Source: Streptomyces globosus
GTDB lineage: Bacteria; Actinomycetota; Actinomycetes; Streptomycetales; Streptomycetaceae
DNA: 64,000 nt
Reading direction: 5' to 3'
Assembly (NCBI RefSeq): GCF_003325375.1
Contig: NZ_CP030862.1
Location: 124,001 to 188,000, forward strand
Of the stretch, positions 1 to 7,719 are shown one piece after another; the first letter of the stretch is position 1, and each line of letters starts with the position of its first letter. Both the position numbers and the translations under genes were made by a program. The notes under the pieces were generated by a model. That model was not told where the DNA came from. It made no database searches and saw only the letters and a list, made by a program, of their open reading frames with translations.

Positions 1-1149
1 CCAGGCGACGTAGTCGTGGAGCTCGTCCCGGCTGAAGCCGGCCAGGACGGCGTTGCGGTCGGAGGCGGCCGCGCCGGAGGTGTGCCAGAGCTTGATGCTC
101 TCCCGGGCCAGGAGCTGGATCCGGCCGGTGCGCTCGCGCCGCTCGGCGTTGAACTTCTCGAAGCGCTGCGGGAGTTCGCCGGCGCCGCAGTCGAGGAGGT
201 CGCCGAGGACGACGGCGTCCTCCAGGCCCTGGCAGGCGCCCTGGGCGACGTAGTGGAGCATCGGGTGGGCGGCGTCGCCGAGCAGGGCGACCCGGCCGTC
301 GGTCCAGGTGTCGACGGGGTCGCGGTCGACCAGGACCCAGGACTTCCAGCCCTCGCCGAGGGCGAGCAGGCGCTGGGCGTCCTCGCCGAGCGAGGCGAAC
401 TCGCGGCGGATGTCGCCGTCGGTCGCGGGGACCCCGGCGACGGCCTCGACGGCCTTGTTGTCGCTGCTCGCGGCGAGGTTCAGGTACTTGCCGCCGGCGA
501 TCGGGTAGTGCACGAAGTGGCAGCCGGGCCCGGTCCACCAGGTGACGGATGTCAGGTGCCTCAGCTCCTCGGGGACCTGCTCCATCGGGATGATCGCCCG
601 GTAGACGGTGATCCCGGAGTTGCGGGGGGCGCCGTCGCCGACGAGCTGGCCGCGGATCGCGGAGTGGATGCCGTCGGCGCCGATCAGGGCGTCGGCGGTG
701 AGGCGCTCGCCGTCCTCCAGGACGACGGTGGCGCCCGCGGCGTCCTGCTCGTAGCCGGTCGCGGTGGCGGCGCTGCGCAGTTCGATGCCCTCGGCGGCCC
801 GGCAGGCCTCCAGCAGCTTGGTGTGCAGTTCGGCGCGGTGGACGACCGCGTACGGGTTCCCGAACCGCTCCCGGTAGGCCTCGGTCAGGTCGAGGCCGGC
901 GACGCGCTCGCCGGTGACGCCGTCCATGAAGCGGAGTTCGTCCATCTGGACGGCGGTGGAGCGGACGGCGTCGCCGAGGCCGAGCCGGTCGAGGGCGTGC
1001 AGGCCGTTCGGGGCGAGCTGGATGCCGGCGCCTATCTCCGCGAACTGCGGGGCGCGTTCCAGGACGAGGACCCCGTGTCCCTGCCGGGCGACGGCCAGGG
1101 CCGCAGCGAGTCCGCCGATGCCGCCGCCGACGATGATGAGCTTCGCCAT
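1..1149 (-). CDS. FAD-dependent aromatic monooxygenase, 3' end off window
   Basis: The 383 visible codons start at ATG 1149 and run off the window without a stop; family members are about 390-400 residues, so little is missing. It carries the Rossmann GGGIGG at residues 8-13, the internal GADGIHS motif and the LLGDAAHPM motif of group A flavoprotein hydroxylases. Overall it resembles salicylate / 3-hydroxybenzoate 6-hydroxylases, which use NAD(P)H and O2 to hydroxylate an aromatic acid in the cytosol. One base separates its ATG from the stop of the upstream AMP-ligase gene (TGA C ATG), so translation is probably coupled. The exact substrate is not readable from the sequence. Confidence 0.9.
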   Translation of the reverse strand, partial: MAKLIIVGGGIGGLAAALAVARQGHGVLVLERAPQFAEIGAGIQLAPNGLHALDRLGLGDAVRSTAVQMDELRFMDGVTGERVAGLDLTEAYRERFGNPYAVVHRAELHTKLLEACRAAEGIELRSAATATGYEQDAAGATVVLEDGERLTADALIGADGIHSAIRGQLVGDGAPRNSGITVYRAIIPMEQVPEELRHLTSVTWWTGPGCHFVHYPIAGGKYLNLAASSDNKAVEAVAGVPATDGDIRREFASLGEDAQRLLALGEGWKSWVLVDRDPVDTWTDGRVALLGDAAHPMLHYVAQGACQGLEDAVVLGDLLDCGAGELPQRFEKFNAERRERTGRIQLLARESIKLWHTSGAAASDRNAVLAGFSRDELHDYVAW

Positions 1150-1150
1150 G

Positions 1151-2740
1151 TCAGATCTTCTCCTCGATGAGCTGGGACGTGGTGCCGGCGGCGATCAGGC
1201 GGGCGAGCTCCAGCCGCTTGATCTTGGTGGTGGCGGTCTGCGGGAGGTCGGACTGGCGCCACTGGACGGGCTCGGCCATCGGGGGGAGCCCGGCGGTGGC
1301 GGCCTTCCAGGCGGCGGGGTCGATCGGCTTGTCGTCGCGGGTGCAGACGATGGGCACGGCCCGGCCGGACTCGTCGGGGATGATGATGACCTCGGAGAGC
1401 TCTTCGAGCCGGGTGAAGAGGGTGTCCTCGGCGGCGAGGGTCGAGCCGAAGCCCTCGATCATGTCGACCTCGCGGTCGAGCAGGTGCACGCAGCCCCACT
1501 TGGTGCGGTAGCCGACGTCGCCCATCCGCCACCAGCCGTCGTTGACCTGCTTGTCGTAGCGCTCCTGCTCGCCGAGGTAGGTGACGATCCGGCCGTCGCT
1601 CTTGACCTCGATGAAGCCCGGGTTCGTCTCGGACACCGGCAGGCCGTTGCGGCTGACGACGCGTACGTCGGTCATGCCGGGGAAGGGCATGCCCACGCAG
1701 CGGCCGTCGGCGTCGAGCCCGCGGCGGCGGGAGAAGGAGCGGGCGACGGCCGGGCCGATCTCGCTCTGCCCGTACAGCTGGCCGAAGACGGGGGCGGTGC
1801 GCTCGGTGGCGGCCAGCAGCCGCTGCACGGTGCGCGGGTGGATGGCGTCGAAGGTGCTGGAGAACAGCTTGACGTTGGCGAGGGGCTTGCGCGGGTCGTC
1901 CGCCAGCTCCTCCCACTCCATGAAGGAGTTGGGGTGCGCCTCCAGGATGCCGGGGCGCAGCTGCGCGAAGAGGTCGGCGGCCTTGCGGGGGTCGGAGTCG
2001 GCGAGGACGACGATCGGGTAGCCGCGGAAGAGGGAGATGGCGAGGGCGGTGATCAGCCGGGAGTGGACGAAGGAGACGTGCATTGCGATGGTCTCGCGGC
2101 CCGGGAGCAGCGGCTTGGTGATGGCGGCCTGCGGGCGGTAGCGCGCCTGGAGGGTGGCTCCGGTGTGGACGGCGAGCTTGGGGGTGCCGGTGGTGCCGGA
2201 CGTGTGGGTGATCAGGGTGGGGTGCTCGGGCGGCATGGTGACGGCGGGTACGCGGGGGGAGCCGGCGAGGGAGGCGAGCTCGACGGCCTCCTTGTAGCTG
2301 CCGGAGGTGAGCAGGACCTGCTCGGCCTCCTCGAAGACCGAGGCCGGCAGCTCCGTCTCCAGCTTGTTCTGGTCGGTGAGGAGGTAGGGCTGGTCGGTGC
2401 GGCGGACCAGCTCGGCGACGGTCTCCCCGTCCAGCTTCGGCGACAGCAGCACCGGGACGGCGCCGATGCGGACGGCGGCGCAGGCGAGGAGGGTGATGTC
2501 GAAGCCGTCCGACTTGTAGACCACCACGCGGCGGCTGGGGCGGACGTTGGCGGCCCAGAGCCGGGAGGCCATGTCGTCGATGAGGTCGGCGACCTCCGCC
2601 ACCGTCGCCCGGCGCCCCAGCTGCGGGGCTATGTCCAGGTCGTGGTCGAGGATCACGACGTTCGTCGGGTGCTTCCTGGCGGCCCGCTCGAAGAGCGTGC
2701 CGAGTCGGATGCCCTTGTTGCCGATGCGCTGGAGGATCAT
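1151..2740 (-). CDS. AMP-binding (acyl-CoA synthetase-like) ligase
   Basis: A 529-residue ANL-superfamily adenylating enzyme, normal length for an acyl/aryl-CoA ligase. Visible motifs are TSGTTGTPK (residues 180-188, ATP phosphate loop), YGQSEIG, the GDVGY aspartate, the hinge LLDREVDMIEGFG and a C-terminal TATTKIKR with the catalytic lysine region. It would activate a carboxylic acid as acyl-AMP and pass it to CoA. It is the middle gene of the SRPBCC-ligase-monooxygenase operon, which suggests an aromatic or aryl-fatty acid substrate. That pathway role is inference from context; the ligase fold is clear. Confidence 0.9.
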   Translation of the reverse strand: MILQRIGNKGIRLGTLFERAARKHPTNVVILDHDLDIAPQLGRRATVAEVADLIDDMASRLWAANVRPSRRVVVYKSDGFDITLLACAAVRIGAVPVLLSPKLDGETVAELVRRTDQPYLLTDQNKLETELPASVFEEAEQVLLTSGSYKEAVELASLAGSPRVPAVTMPPEHPTLITHTSGTTGTPKLAVHTGATLQARYRPQAAITKPLLPGRETIAMHVSFVHSRLITALAISLFRGYPIVVLADSDPRKAADLFAQLRPGILEAHPNSFMEWEELADDPRKPLANVKLFSSTFDAIHPRTVQRLLAATERTAPVFGQLYGQSEIGPAVARSFSRRRGLDADGRCVGMPFPGMTDVRVVSRNGLPVSETNPGFIEVKSDGRIVTYLGEQERYDKQVNDGWWRMGDVGYRTKWGCVHLLDREVDMIEGFGSTLAAEDTLFTRLEELSEVIIIPDESGRAVPIVCTRDDKPIDPAAWKAATAGLPPMAEPVQWRQSDLPQTATTKIKRLELARLIAAGTTSQLIEEKI

Positions 2741-2792
2741 CGCCTTGCCTTTCTCACGTGACGTGCGGATGGGGGCCGGGGCGGCGGGAGCC

Positions 2793-2857
2793 GGGTGCGG
2801 CGGGGTGCGGCCGGTGCGGCGCGGGTGCGGGGCGGCCGGGGTGCGGGGCGGCGGCGG
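2793..2857. repeat. G-rich GGGTGCGG-type low-complexity spacer
   Basis: The 120-bp gap between the SRPBCC and ligase genes consists largely of short degenerate repeats of GGTGCGG/GGGGCGG on the + strand, so the operon transcript carries the C-rich complement. It could slow transcription or simply be a slipped-strand microsatellite. No promoter or hairpin is convincing here. Confidence 0.35.
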
Positions 2858-2860
2858 GGC

Positions 2861-3415
2861 TCAGGCCTGCTGCTGCGAGGCAGCTTCCTTCTCGATGACG
2901 ACCTTGATGCGGCCGAGGGTCTCGGCGAGGTCGCCGGCGACCTTGTCGCCCCACTCGGCGAAGAACTGCTGCTTGCGGGCGTCGTCCATCTCGGCGGTGA
3001 TGCCCTGGATGCCCTCGGTGGCGGCGCCCATCCGGAAGTGGTGGACCAGCAGGGTGCCCTCGCCGTCGGGCTCGATGGTGAAGCCCCAGACGCTGTCCTG
3101 CTTCTCGCCCTTGCTGTTGTGCATGGCCCACTGGAAGGTGCGGCCCGGCTCGGCGGCGACGACCTCGGCGTAGGTGGTCCACCGGCCGCGGACCACCGGC
3201 GCCCAGGCGACGACGTCCTCGGCGCGCTCGTTGTCGCCGCGGAAGACGGAGCCGACGGCGCCCGGCTCGCCGGTCGTCCACTCGCCGCCGAGGCACTCGG
3301 GGCTCCATTCGCCCATCCGGGCCAGGTCGCTGACCGCGGCGTAGACCTCGGCCGGGGTGGCGGCGACGTGGACCTGGGCCCGCGACCTGAAGAGGGGGTT
3401 CTGGGTGCCGCTCAT
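2861..3415 (-). CDS. SRPBCC (START/polyketide cyclase-like) protein
   Basis: A 184-residue SRPBCC-fold protein. The N-terminal strand plus helix (ATPAEVYAAVSDLARMGEWSP) is the usual opening of this family, followed by a hydrophobic pocket region and a long C-terminal helix ending in QQQA. Such proteins bind small hydrophobic ligands and sometimes act as cyclases or hydrolases; no catalytic residues can be assigned. It is first in the operon with the ligase and monooxygenase and is read from a strong divergent promoter shared with the TetR gene, so it probably handles the operon's substrate or product. Confidence 0.85.
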   Translation of the reverse strand: MSGTQNPLFRSRAQVHVAATPAEVYAAVSDLARMGEWSPECLGGEWTTGEPGAVGSVFRGDNERAEDVVAWAPVVRGRWTTYAEVVAAEPGRTFQWAMHNSKGEKQDSVWGFTIEPDGEGTLLVHHFRMGAATEGIQGITAEMDDARKQQFFAEWGDKVAGDLAETLGRIKVVIEKEAASQQQA

Positions 3416-3487
3416 GTCTGCTTCCTCCTGCGGTGGGACGTTCCGACTGCCGTCTGCGGCCCCCTTCTTGGCGGCCCGGCTAGATGA

Positions 3488-3532
3488 ACCATACAGTTCA
3501 GTTCAACTGAACGCAACGGTACAGTTCAGTTC
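3488..3532. promoter_or_regulatory. Divergent promoter with palindromic operator (SRPBCC/TetR)
   Basis: On the minus strand a -35 TTGCGT (3516-3511) and a -10 TATGGT (3493-3488) are 17 bp apart. The spacer contains most of a perfect 17-bp palindrome, GTTCAGTTCAACTGAAC (3496-3512). The 13-mer TACAGTTCAGTTC occurs at 3492 and again at 3520, and a third time at 5346 before the pirin gene. This is the expected layout for a TetR-type repressor blocking its own and the divergent operon's promoter. Confidence 0.8.
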
Positions 3533-3568
3533 GGTTCTAGACTGGGCCCGCAGCCGGAGAGAGTTGGG

Positions 3569-4249
3569 ATGAGCGCCATGACCGCACACAGCACCGCCGA
3601 GACCGCGCGGCCCGCCGCAGCCCCCGCGGGAGCGCCCACCGGTGCCCGGGCCGCACGCAAGCGGCAGGCCATCCTGGCCGCCGCCCGCACGGTCTTCCTG
3701 CGCGAGGGCTTCGGGGCCGGCGTGGACCAGCTCGCCGCCGAGGCCGGCGTCTCCAAGGTCACCGTCTACAACCACTTCGGCAGCAAGGAGAACCTCTTCA
3801 ACGCCGTCATCGGGCAGACCCTCGACGAGGCCCTGGAAGTCGCCCAGTCGGTGATACAGGCCCGCCTCGCCGAGTCCGACGACGTCCGCGCCGACCTCGT
3901 GGAGGCCTGCCGCACCTGGGTGGCCGGCCTGACCACGCCGGACGTCCTCGCGCTGCGCAACGTCATCGCCGGCGAGCGGCACCGCTTCCCGGAGCTCGGC
4001 CGCACCTGGCAGGAGGAGGGCCCGGGCCGCCAGCACGCCGCCCTCGCCGCCGCGCTGGGCCGGCTGGACGAGCGCGGGCTGCTGCGCATCCCGGACATGG
4101 AGCTGGCCGTGCTCCAGCTGTCCGGGCTGGTGCTCTCCCCGCACCTGGTCTACGGGGTGTACGGGACCCACCTCGGGGAGGAGCTCGGCGAGCGGCTGAT
4201 CCAGGGCGGGGTGGACATGTTCCTCAACCAGTACGGCACCGGCGCCTGA
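3569..4249 (+). CDS. TetR/AcrR family transcriptional regulator
   Basis: A 226-residue regulator with an Ala/Pro-rich N-terminal tail. The TetR HTH is clear at about residues 52-80 (VDQLAAEAGVSKVTVYNHF), followed by GSKENLF. The C-terminal ligand domain resembles the AefR-like type. It is divergent from the SRPBCC-ligase-monooxygenase operon, with a perfect palindrome in the shared promoter, so autoregulation and repression of that operon are likely. Its operator half-sites recur before the next pirin/FMN reductase pair, suggesting a small regulon. The first ATG (3569) fits the RBS-like GGAGAGAG; a second in-frame ATG lies four codons in. Confidence 0.92.
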   Translation: MSAMTAHSTAETARPAAAPAGAPTGARAARKRQAILAAARTVFLREGFGAGVDQLAAEAGVSKVTVYNHFGSKENLFNAVIGQTLDEALEVAQSVIQARLAESDDVRADLVEACRTWVAGLTTPDVLALRNVIAGERHRFPELGRTWQEEGPGRQHAALAAALGRLDERGLLRIPDMELAVLQLSGLVLSPHLVYGVYGTHLGEELGERLIQGGVDMFLNQYGTGA

Positions 4250-4334
4250 GCCCTGCCTTCCGTACGGGCCCCGCTGCCGCCGCGGCGGGCCCCGTACGGC
4301 CGGCGGCGGCTGCGGGGGGACCCGTACGGCAGCG

Positions 4335-4375
4335 CGCGGAACCCCCCGGGCGGTGCAGCACCGGGGGGTTCCGCG
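4335..4375. terminator. Bidirectional hairpin between TetR and pirin genes
   Basis: A perfect 15-bp inverted repeat (CGCGGAACCCCCCGG with its complement at 4361-4375) has an 11-nt loop between two convergent genes. A second, imperfect GTACGGG-type hairpin lies just before it at about 4260-4299. Confidence 0.8.
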
Positions 4376-4397
4376 TACGGCGGGGCGGGCTCGGGCG

Positions 4398-5291
4398 TCA
4401 GCTGTCGTAGCGGCCGAGGCGGTCGCAGGCGTAGTCGTCGAAGGCCTGCTCGATCTCCTCGGCGCTGTTCATGACGAACGGCCCGCTGCGGACGACCGGT
4501 TCGCCGATCGGCAGGCCGCTCAGGAAGAGCAGGTCGGCGCCGACCGGCCCGCCCGCGAGCCGTACGGCCCCGCCGTCGTCCGCGAGGACGGCCAGGTCGC
4601 CGTCGAAGACCTCTGCCGTGCCCACGGCGCCGCTGCCGGAGAGCACGTACACCGCCGTGTTCCATCCCGCGGGCGCGGGCAGGCGGGCGCTCTCGCCCGG
4701 CGCGAGGCAGGCGTGGACGACGGTCACGGGCGTCGGCGTCCCGACCGGTCCGGCCACGCCCAGCGCCGTGCCGGCGATCACCTTGAACCAGGAGCCGTCG
4801 AGCCTGCGCACGACCGGGATCCGGTCCGCCGCCAGGTGCTCGGCGCGCGGCCGGGCCCCCTTGTACGCGGCGGGCACGTTCACCCACAGCTGGAGGTGGT
4901 GCTGGAGGCCTCCCGCCTCCAGGAGCGCCGGCGCCGGCTCCACCGAGTGGACGACGCCGGCGGCGGCGGTCAGCCGGTGCACGTCCCCCGGGGCGAGGGC
5001 GGCGCGCGAGCCGGTCGAGTCGGCGCACTCCAGGGCCCCCTCCAGGACGTAGGTGAGGGTCTCGAAGCCGCGGTACGGGCGGTCGGGCGCGCCCTTGGCC
5101 TCACCCGGCCCGAGATGCGCCGGGCCCGCCTGGTCGACCGTCAGGAAGGGGTCGAGGAAGGGGATCTGCGGCGTCGGAAACGCGCGGCGGACCGGGTACC
5201 CCTCGCCCTCCAGCGTGTGGAGCGGCTGCAGGACGTCGGCCACCGAGCGGATCGCGGTGGCCGCGGTGACGGCGGAACCCAGGGTGGTCAT
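4398..5291 (-). CDS. Pirin-family protein with degraded metal site
   Basis: A 297-residue double-cupin protein of the pirin family, starting at ATG 5291 behind AGAAGG. The conserved RGFETLTY strand is present, but the HPH metal motif of typical pirins reads RPY (residues 71-73) and the later H-x-E reads H115-S-V117. Only one of the four usual iron ligands remains. The C-terminal PFVMNS..EIEQAFDDY pirin signature is intact. It is divergent from an FMN reductase gene under an operator like that of the TetR gene, hinting at a quinone or redox-stress role. A non-metal or altered function is inference. Confidence 0.88.
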   Translation of the reverse strand: MTTLGSAVTAATAIRSVADVLQPLHTLEGEGYPVRRAFPTPQIPFLDPFLTVDQAGPAHLGPGEAKGAPDRPYRGFETLTYVLEGALECADSTGSRAALAPGDVHRLTAAAGVVHSVEPAPALLEAGGLQHHLQLWVNVPAAYKGARPRAEHLAADRIPVVRRLDGSWFKVIAGTALGVAGPVGTPTPVTVVHACLAPGESARLPAPAGWNTAVYVLSGSGAVGTAEVFDGDLAVLADDGGAVRLAGGPVGADLLFLSGLPIGEPVVRSGPFVMNSAEEIEQAFDDYACDRLGRYDS

Positions 5292-5341
5292 GATGCCTTC
5301 TCTCGTCGTGTGTACGGGGTCGTCCCTCCCATTGCGGTGAA

Positions 5342-5369
5342 CTATACAGTTCAGTTCAGTTGAGGCAAG
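5342..5369 (-). promoter_or_regulatory. Pirin promoter with TetR-like operator half-sites
   Basis: On the minus strand a -35 TTGCCT (5369-5364) and a -10 TATAGT (5347-5342) are 16 bp apart. Overlapping copies of GTTCAGTT (5350-5357 and 5355-5362) fill the spacer. The 13-mer TACAGTTCAGTTC (5346-5358) is identical to two copies in the TetR promoter region. Confidence 0.75.
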
Positions 5370-5535
5370 GTTCTCGGCAACTGACAGATACCGACGGGCC
5401 CTGTTGTCCCGCGGGTGCGCCCCCGCCCACACTCCTGCCATCCCCACCGACGCCCACCACGCACTCGCAGGGGCATGCGGACGGCCCCGGCCGCCCCCGC
5501 CGTGCGCTGCGCATGCCCCTGCGGAAGGACAGCCC

Positions 5536-6114
5536 ATGACCGATCTCAGGATCCTCGCCATCTCCGGCAGCCTGCGCGCGGCCTCGTACAACAGCGCCCT
5601 CGTGCGCGCCGCCCGGAAGTTCGCCCCGGGCGGCCTGGACATCGAGGTCTACGAGGGCCTGCGGGACATCCCGCCGTACGACGGCGACGTGGAAGCCGAG
5701 GCGCTGCCGGAGTCCGTCGCCGACCTGCGGCGCCGCATCACCGAGGCCGACGGCCTGTTCATCGCCACCCCCGAGTACAACTACGGCATTCCCGGCGTGC
5801 TCAAGAACGCCCTGGACTGGGCGAGCCGCCCCGCCCTCGACTCCTCCCTCACCGGCAAGCCCATCGCCATCGCCGGCGCCGCCCCCACGAACTTCGGCAC
5901 CGTCCGCGCGCAACTGGCCCTGCGCCAGATGTTCCTGTGGACGGACTCCCGGGTCGTCGTCAAGCCGGAGCTCCAGATCTTCCGCGCCCACGAGCGCTTC
6001 GACCAGGCCAACAACCTCACCGACGCCACCACCGTCGAAATCCTGCAGGAGCTGCTCGCCGCGCTCGCCACGAAGATCCGCGAAACCCGCGCACTCGCCT
6101 CCAACACGCTCTGA
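5536..6114 (+). CDS. NADPH-dependent FMN reductase (flavodoxin-like)
   Basis: A 192-residue protein of the NADPH:FMN reductase / quinone reductase family. The FMN phosphate loop GSLRAASYN (residues 10-18) and the signature TPEYNYGIPGVLKNALDW are both clear. It reduces FMN or quinones with NAD(P)H in the cytosol. The start at ATG 5536 follows GGAAGGACAG. Divergent transcription from a pirin gene under a shared operator-like element suggests joint induction by an electrophile or quinone. Two hairpin terminators follow. Confidence 0.92.
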   Translation: MTDLRILAISGSLRAASYNSALVRAARKFAPGGLDIEVYEGLRDIPPYDGDVEAEALPESVADLRRRITEADGLFIATPEYNYGIPGVLKNALDWASRPALDSSLTGKPIAIAGAAPTNFGTVRAQLALRQMFLWTDSRVVVKPELQIFRAHERFDQANNLTDATTVEILQELLAALATKIRETRALASNTL

Positions 6115-6161
6115 CCCCGACCCGTACCCCGACCCGACCCGACCCGCTCACCCCATCCCCC

Positions 6162-6205
6162 GGCGGACCGGCAGCACCCACCCCACCCTCACCTGCCGGT
6201 CCGCC
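6162..6205 (+). terminator. Hairpin terminator after FMN reductase
   Basis: A perfect 13-bp stem (GGCGGACCGGCAG with its complement at 6193-6205) and an 18-nt C-rich loop, 48 bp after the stop codon. Confidence 0.7.
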
Positions 6206-6250
6206 CCCCAAGCCGGAGACCGCCGCTCCGCTGCTCCACACCCCCCCTTC

Positions 6251-6286
6251 CGAAGGGCCGCCCACCACCCCCGTGGCGGCCCTTCG
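6251..6286 (+). terminator. Second hairpin terminator
   Basis: A perfect 12-bp stem, CGAAGGGCCGCC (6251-6262) with GGCGGCCCTTCG (6275-6286), and a 12-nt loop. It lies about 35 bp before the left 36-bp repeat and insulates the island beyond. Confidence 0.7.
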
Positions 6287-6320
6287 GCGTGCCCGGACTC
6301 TGTAGGGGTCCGGATCCTGC

Positions 6321-6356
6321 GGGGAGTTGACGAAGCCGCGTTCGTGCAGTGTTCCG
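6321..6356 (+). repeat. 36-bp direct repeat, left copy
   Basis: Thirty-six bases beginning GGGGAGTTGACGAAG and ending GCAGTGTTCCG, identical to 8959-8994. The two copies bracket the peptide/methyltransferase/XRE island. The right copy lies in the promoter region of the quinone oxidoreductase gene, so this left copy looks like a duplicated target site or recombination scar. Confidence 0.85.
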
Positions 6357-6400
6357 CGCATGCGCCATGGGCCGGTGCACAGATGGGGCGTGCGGCGTAA

Positions 6401-7570
6401 TCAGCCCGCTGAGGGGACAGGGTGGTCCGGGGAGTCCAGCCAGGCCCGCTCCCCGTCGCTGTCCACGGTCAGGCCGAACCGATCGAAGCCCGGCCGCCCC
6501 TGGCCCTCCCACCAGTGGTAGGCGGCTTCCGTCTCGTCCCACAGCCTTCGCGGGCCGGACTGCACCACTGCGAAGGAGTCGGCCCCCGGCACGTAGTCGG
6601 CGGACGCCCACGAGTGCGTGTCGGTGCTGTAGGTCCACAGCGTGTACGTGCCGTCGTCGTAGCGCTCCACAGACCAGAACGCCCCAGGCATCTGAAGCCC
6701 GATGGCGAACTGTTCCACCCACCCGCCCACGTCGGCCGGTGTCAGGTCGGTGGTTCTGCCGGCGCCATCCGCAGGCCACGTGCGGCCCTTGAGGTAGGCA
6801 CCGTGCGGGGGCCGGTCTGCCCGCTGCTGCCGCAGGCGCATGAAAGCACTGGAGCGCGTGAACCGCCCGGCGGCCGTTCCACACCGCACGGTCAGTCGGA
6901 CGATCGCCTCACCGCCGTACAGCGTTCCCCACGGCGTCACGATCAGCCCACCGGTCGCGGTCTGCTCCACCCACGCTCCGGGAACCTCCCGGACCGAGCA
7001 CGTCGCGATGACGCGGTCGTACGGAGATCCTCCCGGGTGCCCCTTCCGGCCGTCGCCCACGACCAGTCGAGGGGACAGTCCGGCGTTGCGCAGGTTCTCC
7101 CCGGCCCTCTCGGCGATGCCTGGGTCGAACTCGACAGAGACGACGTTCTCGTCGCCGAGCCGGTGGGCGAGCAGCCCCGCGTTCCACCCGGTCCCGGTGC
7201 CGATCTCCAGGACCCTGTGCCCGTCCCCCACGTCGAGATCCGCCAGCATGGAGAACACCATGTGGGGCTGGGAACTGGAGCTGGACGGTGTCTTGCCAAT
7301 CCCGTCCCCGGTGTGGCTGCCGTCGTCCCACTGAGTGGTCAGCGGGATATCGGCGTACACCGCCCTGAACCAGCCTTCCGGGTCCTTCGTGCGATCCACC
7401 ACGGGGGACTGCCGGGTTCCGTCCGCGATACCGGGCCAGATGCGGTCGGGAACGAACATGTCCCTCGGGACTGCGCTGAAGGCAGGCAGCCAGTCGGGTG
7501 GCAAGGCGCCCGAAGCAATGAGCGCGGAGGCGAGCCCCGAAGGGCCCACCTCTTCGGTGCGTGTCGTCAC
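6401..7570 (-). CDS. PIMT-like O-methyltransferase, candidate RiPP maturase
   Basis: A 389-residue protein resembling protein-L-isoaspartate O-methyltransferases. The substrate-side SSSSQPHMVFSML, the SAM-binding VLEIGTGTGWNAG, a VEFDPGIAERA acidic strand and the GDGRKG and GG.IVTPWG segments follow in order. A C-terminal extension of about 180 residues goes beyond housekeeping PIMT (about 220). Length and extension match PIMT homologues found in RiPP clusters (FxLD lanthipeptide, ATP-grasp peptide, imiditide). The GTG start at 7570 overlaps the stop of the 50-codon gene upstream (GTGA), so the pair is translationally coupled. Base composition is less GC-extreme than its neighbours. Peptide modification is inference from architecture. 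Confidence 0.85.
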   Translation of the reverse strand: MTTRTEEVGPSGLASALIASGALPPDWLPAFSAVPRDMFVPDRIWPGIADGTRQSPVVDRTKDPEGWFRAVYADIPLTTQWDDGSHTGDGIGKTPSSSSSQPHMVFSMLADLDVGDGHRVLEIGTGTGWNAGLLAHRLGDENVVSVEFDPGIAERAGENLRNAGLSPRLVVGDGRKGHPGGSPYDRVIATCSVREVPGAWVEQTATGGLIVTPWGTLYGGEAIVRLTVRCGTAAGRFTRSSAFMRLRQQRADRPPHGAYLKGRTWPADGAGRTTDLTPADVGGWVEQFAIGLQMPGAFWSVERYDDGTYTLWTYSTDTHSWASADYVPGADSFAVVQSGPRRLWDETEAAYHWWEGQGRPGFDRFGLTVDSDGERAWLDSPDHPVPSAG

Positions 7571-7719
7571 CGTGCCTGCTTGCCCGTCGTGGGACCGGAG
7601 CCGTCCGACGTGTTGCCGCCCTCGTCCGAGCCGCCCCCGCCGTGCCTGGCCCCGCTACTGCTGTCGTCCTGCTGACTGCCGCCCTGGCCGCTTCCGGTGC
7701 CGCCGCCGTGCTTGGGCAT
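7567..7719 (-). CDS. 50-residue Gly/Ser/Asp-rich peptide, candidate imiditide precursor
   Basis: The start at ATG 7719 follows a strong RBS (GAAGGAG, 7 nt upstream). The 50-residue product starts MPKHGGGTGSG and is almost wholly Gly, Ser, Asp, Thr and Gln. It contains Asp-Ser (D19-S20) and Asp-Gly (D39-G40) steps, which favour aspartimide formation after Asp methylation, and a basic KQAR end. It lacks Cys and any FxLD motif, so it is not a lanthipeptide precursor. The stop overlaps the start of the PIMT-like gene. A two-gene precursor plus PIMT unit is the described minimal layout of imiditides. Function is a hypothesis; the coding call rests on RBS, coupling and frame. Confidence 0.7.
   Translation of the reverse strand: MPKHGGGTGSGQGGSQQDDSSSGARHGGGGSDEGGNTSDGSGPTTGKQAR

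Noticed and set aside
2793..2857. G-quadruplex regulatory element
   Set aside because: G-runs are irregular and such stretches are common by chance at this GC content; listed only as low-complexity spacer.
6321..6356. The 36-bp repeat as a tRNA 3' end or CRISPR repeat
   Set aside because: No cloverleaf, no CCA-side T-arm and only two copies separated by genes.
6321..6361. A leader peptide (LHERGFVNSP) read from the 36-bp repeat on the minus strand
   Set aside because: No RBS, and the frame leads only into non-coding sequence at both copies.
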